NCBI RefSeq assembly: GCF_025447595.1
Contig: NZ_JAOEJU010000001.1
Coordinates: 682,001 to 746,000, forward strand
Length of the DNA: 64,000 nt
Direction of reading: 5' to 3'
From: Pseudomonas koreensis
Lineage (GTDB): Bacteria; Pseudomonadota; Gammaproteobacteria; Pseudomonadales; Pseudomonadaceae
The position numbers and the translations under genes are program-made. A model generated the notes under the pieces. The model did no database searches and was not told the DNA's origin. It was given only the letters and a program-made list of their open reading frames with translations. The stretch's first letter is position 1. Every line of letters begins with the position of its first letter. Below are positions 57,376 to 64,000 of this stretch, piece by piece.

Positions 57376-58188
57376 TCAATCCAGAAATTCGGGTTTCTGT
57401 TTGCTCATATGGGCAGCCATGGCCACGCGCAAATCGTTGGATTGCAGCATGGCGGCGTTCCAGGTGGCAACGTAATCGAGACCATCGTCGATGCGATGGT
57501 CACGCATGTAGCTGATCATTTCCTTGGTGCCGGTGATCGCAATCGGCGACTTGCCGGCGATGTCGCGGGCGATGTCCATCACACCTTCGATCAGGCTGTC
57601 CTTGTCGCTGTAGACGCGATTGACCAGGCCAATGCTGCGCGCCTCTTCGGCGCCAAAGGTGCGACCGGTGTAAGCCAGCTCACGCAGCATGCCGTCACCC
57701 ACGATCCGTGGCAACCGTTGCAAGGTGCCGACGTCGGCCGCCATGCCGATGTCGATTTCCTTGATCGAGAATTGTGCGTCTTCGGCGGCGTAGCGCATGT
57801 CGCAGGCAGCGATCAGATCGATGGCGCCGCCCAGGCAGTAACCCTGGATCGCCGCGATGACCGGTTTACGGCAATTGTCGACGGCATTGAAGGACGCTTG
57901 CAGGGTCAGGATCTTTTTGCGCAGCAGGCGCGCATTGCGGCCGACGTCCTTGCCCAGTTCATTGGCCACACCGGCCAGCATCATCAGATCGATGCCCGAG
58001 GAGAAGTGTTTGCCGGCGCCGCTGAGCACCACCACCCGCACTTCGTCGGTGTCGTCGATCCACTGGAACACCTCGACGATTTCGCTCCAGAACGCGGCGT
58101 TCATGGAGTTGATCTTTTCCGGACGATTGATCTGCACATGGGCGATGTTGTCGGCCAGTTCGACGCTGAAGGCGGAGTATTGAGTCAT
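57376..58188 (-). CDS. Crotonase family, delta(3,5)-delta(2,4)-dienoyl-CoA isomerase-like
   Basis: A 270 aa crotonase. It has NRPEKINSMNAAFWSEIVEVFQWIDDTDEVRVVVLSGAGKHFSSGIDL, in which FSSGIDL replaces the more usual CAGADI and is typical of ECH1-type dienoyl-CoA isomerases; EIDIGMAADVGTLQRLPRI carries acidic catalytic residues in the expected place. It would act on polyunsaturated fatty acids with double bonds at odd positions. Seven bases separate it from nudC on the same strand. AAGGA precedes the ATG. Confidence 0.87.
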   Translation of the reverse strand: MTQYSAFSVELADNIAHVQINRPEKINSMNAAFWSEIVEVFQWIDDTDEVRVVVLSGAGKHFSSGIDLMMLAGVANELGKDVGRNARLLRKKILTLQASFNAVDNCRKPVIAAIQGYCLGGAIDLIAACDMRYAAEDAQFSIKEIDIGMAADVGTLQRLPRIVGDGMLRELAYTGRTFGAEEARSIGLVNRVYSDKDSLIEGVMDIARDIAGKSPIAITGTKEMISYMRDHRIDDGLDYVATWNAAMLQSNDLRVAMAAHMSKQKPEFLD

Positions 58189-58302
58189 GGCAGAAATCCT
58201 TTACCGGGCTGAAAATGAGGCCCGAACTATAACAAGGCATCAGCACGGCGGTTCGGCCAAATGCGGGACTCAACAGAGGGACGATGTGACTCATATGGCC
58301 CA

Positions 58303-58366
58303 ATCGCCAGCAGGCTGGCTCCCACAGGGGAATGCATTTCAACTGTCGGAGCCAGCCTGCTGGCGA
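58303..58366. repeat. REPIN of the GCCAGC subtype
   Basis: ATCGCCAGCAGGCTGGCTCCCACA and a mate TGTCGGAGCCAGCCTGCTGGCGAT, in which one G of TGTGGGAG has become C. Same subtype as the 40694 element. It lies between the crotonase and methyltransferase genes. Confidence 0.9.
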
Positions 58367-58383
58367 TAAGCCGCGCCGCCAAT

Positions 58384-59157
58384 CTAATGTCCCTTTACCG
58401 CCACGAATGCTGCGGTTTCGTAAGGCACGGTTATCACGTCCCTGCCCCGCAGCTCCGGATCGGACGCAATCAATGCCCGCAGCTGCTCATCGATCCGTGC
58501 CCGTTGTGCATCCGGCAGAGCCGCGATGAAACTGGTGGAGCGCACCCGGTTGAAAATCACATCCTCAGGCGCACCTGTGTGACCGTGGTGAAAGTGTTCT
58601 GCCTGTAATGGCCCGAACGCCGGATGCGGGAACACCTTGCGCCACGCACCGGTGTAATAACGCGGGGTGTCGCCCTCCTGCGCATTGACGATCGCGTCGA
58701 GTTTCGGCACCCAGCCGACGCTGGTGTCGCGCAGATTCCAGATCAACCCGAGCTTGCCCCCCGGTTTCAGTACTCGGGCGATTTCATCCAGTGCCTCGGT
58801 ACTGGCAAACCAGTGAAAGGCCTGAGCACAGACCACCGCATCCACCGACGCGTCGGGCAAGGGCAGATCCGTCGCCATCGCACTGACGGCCAGCACCTGT
58901 GGCCAACTGGCGGAGAGCTTGTCCAGCATTTGCGCCACCGGCTCCACGGCGATCACCTGTGCCCCGGTCGCCACCAGCCGTCCGGTGAACTTGCCGGTGC
59001 CGGCGCCCAGGTCGATAACGGTCTTGTTCGCATCGAGGCCCAGCGTTTCCGTGAGCCAGTCGGTGACGGCCGGTGGGTAGTCCGGTCGACCTTTGACGTA
59101 GGTGTCGGCAGCGGTTTTATACCCGGCGGCGGCCGAGTGATGAACCTGATCTTTCAT
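58384..59157 (-). CDS. Class I SAM-dependent methyltransferase
   Basis: A 257 aa methyltransferase of the Methyltransf_11 group. Motif I VIDLGAGTGKFTGRL is near residues 47-61, followed by VIAVEPVAQML, VSAMATDLPLPDASVDAVVCAQAFHWFA and IARVLKPGGKLGLIWN. The early segment AAGYKTAADTYVKGRPDYP resembles yeast Crg1-like and other small-molecule methyltransferases. The ATG at 59157 has GGGAG seven bases upstream. The substrate is unknown. Confidence 0.9.
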   Translation of the reverse strand: MKDQVHHSAAAGYKTAADTYVKGRPDYPPAVTDWLTETLGLDANKTVIDLGAGTGKFTGRLVATGAQVIAVEPVAQMLDKLSASWPQVLAVSAMATDLPLPDASVDAVVCAQAFHWFASTEALDEIARVLKPGGKLGLIWNLRDTSVGWVPKLDAIVNAQEGDTPRYYTGAWRKVFPHPAFGPLQAEHFHHGHTGAPEDVIFNRVRSTSFIAALPDAQRARIDEQLRALIASDPELRGRDVITVPYETAAFVAVKGH

Positions 59158-59314
59158 GGCGCAACTCCCAGGGTGGAACGACAGTTCGGCGACAGACGTC
59201 ACGAGCATAGCGCTCGATTTTGGGCTTTCCTTGAATGGCACCTGACAAAGCAATGAATAAATTTTCACCCTGCGGTGTTCAAAGACAAACGCAACCCACT
59301 GTGGAGCCTTGCCC

Positions 59315-59848
59315 ATGACCCTTCGTTCCGTTATGTTCGCCGCCCCGTTGCTGATGGCCGCGGTGCTGTCGAGCCCTCTGGCCCTCGCCCATGGCGATGA
59401 AGACGAGCCGGTCCAGAAACCCAACTGCCCGAAAGGCCAGGTATTCGACAGTAAGACACAGAAATGTGTCAGACAGACCAGCAGCCTCGTGCCGGATGCC
59501 GACCGTACCGACTACGCCTATCGCCTGGCCAAAGACGGTCGATATGAAGAAGCGCTCGCGCTGCTCGACACGCTCAAAGAGCCGAACACTGCCAAGGCCC
59601 TCAACTATCGCGGTTACGCGACGCGCAAACTGGGACGCACCGACGAAGGCATCGGTTATTACCTGCAATCGGTGAAACTCGATCCGCAGTACGCGCAGGT
59701 CCGCGAATACCTGGGCGAAGCCTATGTGATCAAGGGTCGCGTCGATCTGGCGCAGGAGCAGTTGCAGCACATCCAGAAGATCTGCGGCACGACCTGCGAG
59801 GAATACCGGGACCTGGCCGAAGCCATCAACGATTCATCGAAAACCTGA
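59315..59848 (+). CDS. Periplasmic tetratricopeptide repeat protein
   Basis: A 177 aa secreted protein. The signal peptide is about residues 1-25 (ending ALAHG). A short segment with two cysteines (PNCPKGQVFDSKTQKCVR) is likely disulfide-bonded and is followed by about three TPR units (about 68-165: YAYRLAKDGRYEEALALL, ALNYRGYATRKLGRTDEGIGYYLQSVKLDP, VREYLGEAYVIKGRVDLAQ). GTGGAG lies eight bases before the ATG. It is the first gene of an operon with an ECF sigma factor and its anti-sigma factor, so it may be part of the signal input or a target. Confidence 0.85.
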   Translation: MTLRSVMFAAPLLMAAVLSSPLALAHGDEDEPVQKPNCPKGQVFDSKTQKCVRQTSSLVPDADRTDYAYRLAKDGRYEEALALLDTLKEPNTAKALNYRGYATRKLGRTDEGIGYYLQSVKLDPQYAQVREYLGEAYVIKGRVDLAQEQLQHIQKICGTTCEEYRDLAEAINDSSKT

Positions 59849-59868
59849 CACGACACGCGGAGGCGAAC

Positions 59869-60396
59869 ATTTTCAGCGATCAGGCCTTCAGAGCCGAACT
59901 CGGGCAACACCTGGCGCGCCTGTGGCGCTACGGCTTGCTGCTGTCGCGCAACCGGCATGTGGCCGAGGATCTTGTGCAAGCCACCTGCGTGCGGGCGCTC
60001 GAACGTTCGGGCCAGTACGTGGCCGGCACGCGCATGGATCGCTGGCTGCTGAGCATTCTGCATTCGATCTGGCTCAACGAAGTGCGCGCCCGTCGCGTGC
60101 GCCAGGGCCAGGGCGTGACGGACGCCGAAAGCCAGCTGACGTTCGATGGCGAATACGCCGCGCAGACTCATGTGATGGCAGCGCAGGTGATCCGCCGGGT
60201 CGATGCGTTACCCGAAACCCAGCGCGAAACGGTGTATCTCGCCTACGTCGAAGGCCTGTCCTACCGCGAGGTCGCCGAGATCCTGCAAGTGCCGATCGGC
60301 ACGGTCATGAGCCGGCTGGCCATAGCGCGCTTGAAACTGGCCGAATACCCGCCGCTGCAAGCGGTACCGAACACCCCCGCAGGAGACCGGCAATGA
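59869..60396 (+). CDS. ECF RNA polymerase sigma factor with probable ATT start codon
   Basis: A 175 aa ECF sigma factor. Region 2 (about 5-75) includes LSRNRHVAEDLVQATCVRALER and MDRWLLSILHSIWLNEVRARR; region 4 (about 110-160) has LPETQRETVYLAYVEGLSYREVAEILQVPIGTVMSRLAIARLKL. No ATG, GTG or TTG lies before region 2: the first such codon, TTG at 59935, would remove the first helix. An ATT at 59869 lies exactly five bases after a perfect GGAGG (59859-59863), and from there the sequence reads FSDQAFRAELGQHLARLWRYG, the normal start of this family. The ATT is therefore the likely initiation codon. The stop overlaps the anti-sigma ATG. Confidence 0.82.
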   Translation: MFSDQAFRAELGQHLARLWRYGLLLSRNRHVAEDLVQATCVRALERSGQYVAGTRMDRWLLSILHSIWLNEVRARRVRQGQGVTDAESQLTFDGEYAAQTHVMAAQVIRRVDALPETQRETVYLAYVEGLSYREVAEILQVPIGTVMSRLAIARLKLAEYPPLQAVPNTPAGDRQ

Positions 60397-61151
60397 ATGC
60401 GCCTTCCGACGAGCAACTGGTGGCGTATCTGGACGATGAACTGGACCGCGATCAGCGCGACCAACTCGACAGCCTCATCGCCGACGATCCGCTGCTGAGC
60501 CTGCGAGTGCAGTGGCTGAGCCGCAGCAATCTGCCGTTCAAAGCGGCCTACGACGAACTGGCGCAACAGGCACCGCTCGACCGTTTGCAGGCCCGGCTCG
60601 ATGCCGCGCCATCACCGCAGAAGCCCGGTTTCAGCCGACGCTGGTTCATCGGCGCGGCGGCAGCGGGCGCCGCACTCGCGGGTGTCGCGGCGGACCGCTT
60701 GCTCATGGCCTGGCAAATGCAGCAATCGCACAACTGGCGCGAACTGGTGGGCGATTACATGGCGCTATATGTGCCGCAGACCCTCGAACATCTGCCCACC
60801 GACGAGGCCTCGCAACTGGCGCAGTTGCGAAACGTCGATGCGCGGCTGGGCGTGAGCCTGTCGCCGGCGAAACTGAAACTGCCCGGCGCGCAGTTCAAAC
60901 GCGCGCAGTTACTTGAATACGACGGCGTGCCCATCGCCCAGATGACCTGGCTCGACGCCACCCACGGCCCGCTGGCACTGTGCGTCACGCGCACCAACAG
61001 CGGCAGCCAACCGCTGGCCCATGAACGCCAGCACGGGATGAACGTGGTGTACTGGACCGAGCGTGAACACGCCTGGATGCTGATCGGCCATCACCCGGCT
61101 TCCGAGCTGGAAGACATGGCGAAAATGTTTAAGACCCGGCTGAACGTTTAA
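60393..61151 (+). CDS. Anti-sigma factor (transmembrane)
   Basis: A 252 aa protein with an N-terminal cytoplasmic anti-sigma domain (about 1-85; SDEQLVAYLDDELDRDQRDQLDSLIADDP), a single transmembrane helix (about 90-108; RRWFIGAAAAGAALAGVAADRLL) and a periplasmic C-terminal domain. The zinc motif HxxxCxxC is absent, as in several group-4 anti-sigma factors. It overlaps the sigma gene (ATGA), so it is made in step. It probably holds the ECF factor until an envelope signal arrives. Confidence 0.9.
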   Translation: MNAPSDEQLVAYLDDELDRDQRDQLDSLIADDPLLSLRVQWLSRSNLPFKAAYDELAQQAPLDRLQARLDAAPSPQKPGFSRRWFIGAAAAGAALAGVAADRLLMAWQMQQSHNWRELVGDYMALYVPQTLEHLPTDEASQLAQLRNVDARLGVSLSPAKLKLPGAQFKRAQLLEYDGVPIAQMTWLDATHGPLALCVTRTNSGSQPLAHERQHGMNVVYWTEREHAWMLIGHHPASELEDMAKMFKTRLNV

Positions 61152-61201
61152 AGAATTTTGTCACTATGCTGCTCGAGTGATTTCCCAGGAAGGATGGATT
61201 T

Positions 61202-61828
61202 ATGCCGATTTCGCCACGCACAGCCCTGCTGGTCATCGACGTGCAGAACGACTTCATCCCCGGCGGCCAGTTGGCCGTGCCCGAAGGTGACCTGATCGTT
61301 CCACTGATCAACCGGCTCGCCGGGCAGTTCAAGCAAGTGGTCATCGCTCAGGACTGGCATCCGGACGGGCATGCTTCGTTTGCGTCCAGCCACCCTGGCC
61401 GCCAGCCGTACGACGTGATTCAACTGCCTTATGGCGAGCAGACGCTTTGGCCGGACCATTGCATTCAGGGTTCACGCGGTGCCGAGTTTCACTCGGGGCT
61501 CGATCTGCCCCATGCGCAACTGATCATCCGCAAGGGCTGCAACCCGGACATCGACAGCTATTCGGCGTTTCTGGAGGCGGATCGCGTCACCACCACAGGT
61601 CTGGCCGGTTACCTGAAGGAGCGCGGGATCGACACGGTGTACATGGTCGGCCTGGCGCTGGATTTTTGCGTGATGTTCTCCGCGCTGGATGCGCGGGCGG
61701 CGGGGTTCAACGCGTTTGTGGTGCTGGATGCATGTCGGGCGATTGACTTGAATGGATCGCTGGCGTCGGCGATCGAGCGGATGCAGGTGGCGGGGGTTGG
61801 ACTGATCCAGTCGACTGAACTGCTCTGA
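61202..61828 (+). CDS. pncA: Nicotinamidase PncA
   Basis: A 208 aa isochorismatase-fold amidase. The catalytic aspartate is in VIDVQNDFIPGG, the metal ligands are in DWHPDGHASF (D-x-H-x3-H), the lysine in IIRKGCNPDIDSYSAF, and the nucleophilic cysteine in GLALDFCVMFSALDA. It turns nicotinamide into nicotinate for NAD salvage. AGGAAGG lies before the ATG. It is convergent with the rstB-like gene. Confidence 0.93.
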   Translation: MPISPRTALLVIDVQNDFIPGGQLAVPEGDLIVPLINRLAGQFKQVVIAQDWHPDGHASFASSHPGRQPYDVIQLPYGEQTLWPDHCIQGSRGAEFHSGLDLPHAQLIIRKGCNPDIDSYSAFLEADRVTTTGLAGYLKERGIDTVYMVGLALDFCVMFSALDARAAGFNAFVVLDACRAIDLNGSLASAIERMQVAGVGLIQSTELL

Positions 61829-61859
61829 TGATGCCCGTTCCCGCCCAGCGCACTGATCG

Positions 61860-63161
61860 TTAAATGGGGGTTGGCAGCCAAAGCCTGAACCGCGCCCCAC
61901 CCAACGGCGAACTTTCCACGGTCAACGTCCCGCCCTGCGCTTCCAGCGCACGACGGCTGATCGCCAGCCCGAGACCAAACCCGCCAGTGGCCCGATCGCG
62001 GCTGCGATCCAGCCGATAGAACGGTTCGAAAATCCGCTCCCGCTCGTCTTCCGGAATGCCGATGCCGTCGTCATCCACCCAGATCTCACAGCCTTTGGGG
62101 CAGACCTGCACACCGATCTGAATGCGTTTTTCACAATAGCGCATGGCGTTGCGCAACAGGTTCTGAATCGCACGGGCCGTCAGACGGGGATCGAGAGTGA
62201 AGCGCTCCAGCTGATTGTGCAGCAGCACATCAATGACGATTTCCGGGGATTCGAGTTCTTCGTCGACGCTGCCCAGAATGCTGTCGATGAACTCGTCCAG
62301 CGACACTTCGACCTGCTCCGGCAACTTCGCGGGATTCTGCAGGCGACTGTAGGACAGCAACTCCAGCACCAATTCATCGAGTTCACGAATGTGCGCGACC
62401 AGCCCTTGCAATCGTTCGCGGCTGGTTTGCGGCAAGTCATCGGACAGCGCCAGCGCCAGGCCGAAGTCCAGGCGGGTCAGCGGCGTGCGCAATTCATGGG
62501 ACACGGCGTTGAGCAGATCCCGCTGCTGGTTGAGCAGGTTTTCGATGTCGCCAGCCATGGTGTCGAATACGTTGGCCAGACTGCCGATATTCGAACTCGA
62601 TCCAATCTGCGTGCGCTCGCTCAAATGCCCCTTGCCGAAACGCTCAGCGGTGCCCTTCAGACGCTCCAGATCGCGCCAGTGCGGACGAAACCACAGCAAC
62701 AGGCACGCCAGCAGACTCGCGCCGATCAGCACGTTGATGCTCCAGTACAACAGATTCACGTCCATCGGATCCGGCGGCACCACCATTTGCACCGCTGTCT
62801 GGTCGTCCAGAGGCGTCACCGCCAGGGTACGCCAGCCCCAGTCGCCGATACGCACCACATTTTCGCCACGACGCAGACGCTCTTGCTCGATCGCCGAAAA
62901 ATCAGCGTCATCGATGCGCGCCAGCACGATGTGCAGCGGCTGGAAGTCCTTGTCCATGGATGCCGCCAGTTCTGGCCACTGATCCTGCGGCACCGCACGA
63001 AACTGCTTGGTGATCAGCGATTGCAGTCCACGGGAGTAATCGAGGTTGTAAGTCACAAAACGATCCCTGAACGCCATCACCACCAGATCCGGGACCAGAT
63101 AGATCGCCGCGCTGTAGGAGACGATCGTCACTAGATACAGGCGAAACAGGATTCTGAACAT
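61860..63161 (-). CDS. Sensor histidine kinase, RstB-like
   Basis: A 433 aa kinase, the same length as E. coli RstB. TM1 is about 7-27, then a periplasmic domain of about 105 residues, TM2 about 137-158, HAMP, H-box NAVSHELRTPLTRLDF, N-box NLLRNAMRYCEK, G1 DDDGIGIP and G2 GGFGLGLAI. It pairs with the response regulator gene four bases upstream. The start ATG at 63161 has no strong ribosome site, which fits coupling to the regulator gene. Confidence 0.9.
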   Translation of the reverse strand: MFRILFRLYLVTIVSYSAAIYLVPDLVVMAFRDRFVTYNLDYSRGLQSLITKQFRAVPQDQWPELAASMDKDFQPLHIVLARIDDADFSAIEQERLRRGENVVRIGDWGWRTLAVTPLDDQTAVQMVVPPDPMDVNLLYWSINVLIGASLLACLLLWFRPHWRDLERLKGTAERFGKGHLSERTQIGSSSNIGSLANVFDTMAGDIENLLNQQRDLLNAVSHELRTPLTRLDFGLALALSDDLPQTSRERLQGLVAHIRELDELVLELLSYSRLQNPAKLPEQVEVSLDEFIDSILGSVDEELESPEIVIDVLLHNQLERFTLDPRLTARAIQNLLRNAMRYCEKRIQIGVQVCPKGCEIWVDDDGIGIPEDERERIFEPFYRLDRSRDRATGGFGLGLAISRRALEAQGGTLTVESSPLGGARFRLWLPTPI

Positions 63162-63165
63162 CGGC

Positions 63166-63867
63166 TCAGCATTCCCACTCGGAACGGCTGAACAGATAAC
63201 CCTTGCCCCACACCGTCTTGATCTTGCGCGCCTCGCCGGCGTGGTCGTCGAACTTGCGCCGCAGCTTGGAGATCGCCACGTCCACCGAACGGTCGGTACC
63301 GTTGAACTCGATGCCGCGCAGGCGTTGCAGGATCTGGTCGCGGCTCAGCACTTCGCCGGCATGCCGGGCCAGCACCACTAGCAGATTGTATTCGCCGCTG
63401 GACAGCTCGACCGGTTGATCGCGCCAGGTCACGGTGCGCTCCGACAGGTCGATGCACAGATTGCCCATCAGGATGCGGTCGTTGGCGGTCATCGGTTCGC
63501 CGAGGCTGCTGCGGCGCAACAAAGTACGGACCCGCGCCAGCAGGACTCGCGGCTCGCAAGGTTTGGTGACGTAATCGTCGGCGCCCATTTCCAGGCCCAG
63601 CACCTGATCGTGGCTGTCGTCGCGGGCGGTGAGCATCAGAATCGGCAGCGTGGCCGAATCGGCCCGTAACAGCCGACAAACCTGCAAGCCATCCAGGCCT
63701 GGCAGCATCAGGTCGAGAATCACCAGGTCCGGCGGATTGAGCCGCGCCCGTTCGCGCACATGGTCGCCACGGCCGATCACACTGACGGAGTAACCGTTAC
63801 GTTCGAGGTAACTGGAGATCAGTTCGGCGAGAGCGGTGTCGTCTTCGACCAGAAGAATGTTGGGCAT
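63166..63867 (-). CDS. OmpR-family response regulator, RstA-like
   Basis: A 233 aa regulator. The receiver domain has the acidic pair VEDD, the phospho-acceptor aspartate in LVILDLMLPGLDG near residue 51, and the lysine in DDYVTKPCEPRVLLARVRTLLRR. The winged-helix domain (about 130-230) has ELSSGEYNLLVVLARHAGEVLSRDQI and GTDRSVDVAISKLRRKF, with the last part KIKTVWGKGYLFS. It is transcribed with the RstB-like kinase. I call it RstA-like because of the kinase length and pairing; the regulon is not evident. Confidence 0.9.
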   Translation of the reverse strand: MPNILLVEDDTALAELISSYLERNGYSVSVIGRGDHVRERARLNPPDLVILDLMLPGLDGLQVCRLLRADSATLPILMLTARDDSHDQVLGLEMGADDYVTKPCEPRVLLARVRTLLRRSSLGEPMTANDRILMGNLCIDLSERTVTWRDQPVELSSGEYNLLVVLARHAGEVLSRDQILQRLRGIEFNGTDRSVDVAISKLRRKFDDHAGEARKIKTVWGKGYLFSRSEWEC

Positions 63868-63907
63868 TGATGATCCAGATATTGCAGTGGTGTTTGTCAG
63901 GACCTCT

Positions 63908-63978
63908 TCGCGAGCAAGCTCGCTCCCACATTGAATTTGTGTCGTTCACAAAACCTGTGGGAGCGAGCTTGCTCGCGA
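63908..63978. repeat. REPIN (opposite orientation)
   Basis: TCGCGAGCAAGCTCGCTCCCACA and TGTGGGAGCGAGCTTGCTCGCGA across a spacer of about 25 bases, upstream of the response regulator gene at the window edge. Confidence 0.93.
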
Positions 63979-64000
63979 AAGCGGCTTAACAGTCACGAAA

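Noticed and set aside
59935..60396. TTG at 59935 as start of the sigma factor
   Set aside because: It would remove the first helix of region 2 and has no ribosome site, whereas ATT at 59869 follows a perfect GGAGG.

Overview
The window looks like a chromosomal segment of a fluorescent pseudomonad (Pseudomonas fluorescens group). The basis is high-GC coding sequence throughout, an arnBCADTEF-ugd operon in pseudomonad order, polyamine and branched-chain amino acid catabolic genes typical of the genus, and eleven intergenic inverted repeats of the REP/REPIN type known from P. fluorescens. I see 59 protein genes and no tRNA, rRNA, CRISPR array, insertion sequence or prophage block. The only mobile-element-type gene is one intact tyrosine recombinase (14395-15333).

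Layout. 134-4034: polyamine catabolism (gamma-glutamylpolyamine synthetase, polyamine-binding protein, FAD-dependent oxidase). 4131-6354: PqiB/PqiC-type envelope lipid transport proteins, converging on an orphan sensor kinase (6312-7646). 7952-10440: an Ais-like histidine phosphatase and an extra ArnT paralogue. 10717-14381: a ferric-iron ABC importer (FbpABC type). 14395-15333: tyrosine recombinase. 15717-26112: the lipid A aminoarabinose operon arnB-C-A-D-T-E-F-ugd plus a third ArnT-like transferase, almost all genes overlapping by 1-4 bases. 26149-27625: an acetyltransferase and a LysR regulator.

27937-36613 is the most unusual part. Divergent from the LysR gene lies an argininosuccinate-lyase-family enzyme, then a polar amino acid ABC importer (permease, ATPase, binding protein), two NodB-fold C-N hydrolases, an MmgE/PrpD-family protein and an MFS transporter. 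I infer an uptake and degradation pathway for an N-substituted aspartate or imide-type compound. 36771-38138: an HPP-family membrane protein and an AT-rich orphan gene. 38428-47743: valine and isoleucine catabolism (3-hydroxyisobutyryl-CoA hydrolase and acyl-CoA dehydrogenase on the + strand; a five-gene isoleucine-type operon and an AraC regulator on the - strand).

47923-52132: a Fur-box-preceded iron uptake operon efeU-efeO-efeB plus a second M75/imelysin protein. 52283-64000: phosphatidylserine synthase, a TetR regulator with its operator and a DUF1348 protein, an orphan carbohydrate-binding-like protein, a TSUP transporter, NudC, a dienoyl-CoA-isomerase-like crotonase, a methyltransferase, a TPR/ECF-sigma/anti-sigma operon in which the sigma gene appears to start at ATT, nicotinamidase PncA, and an RstBA-type two-component pair.

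Four themes recur: iron import (two systems, both with Fur-like sites), outer-membrane and lipid A modification (arn operon, two extra ArnT-like proteins, Ais, PqiBC), nitrogen and carbon scavenging from amines and amino acids, and REPINs in many intergenic gaps. All functions are read from sequence motifs and family knowledge; no database search was run.
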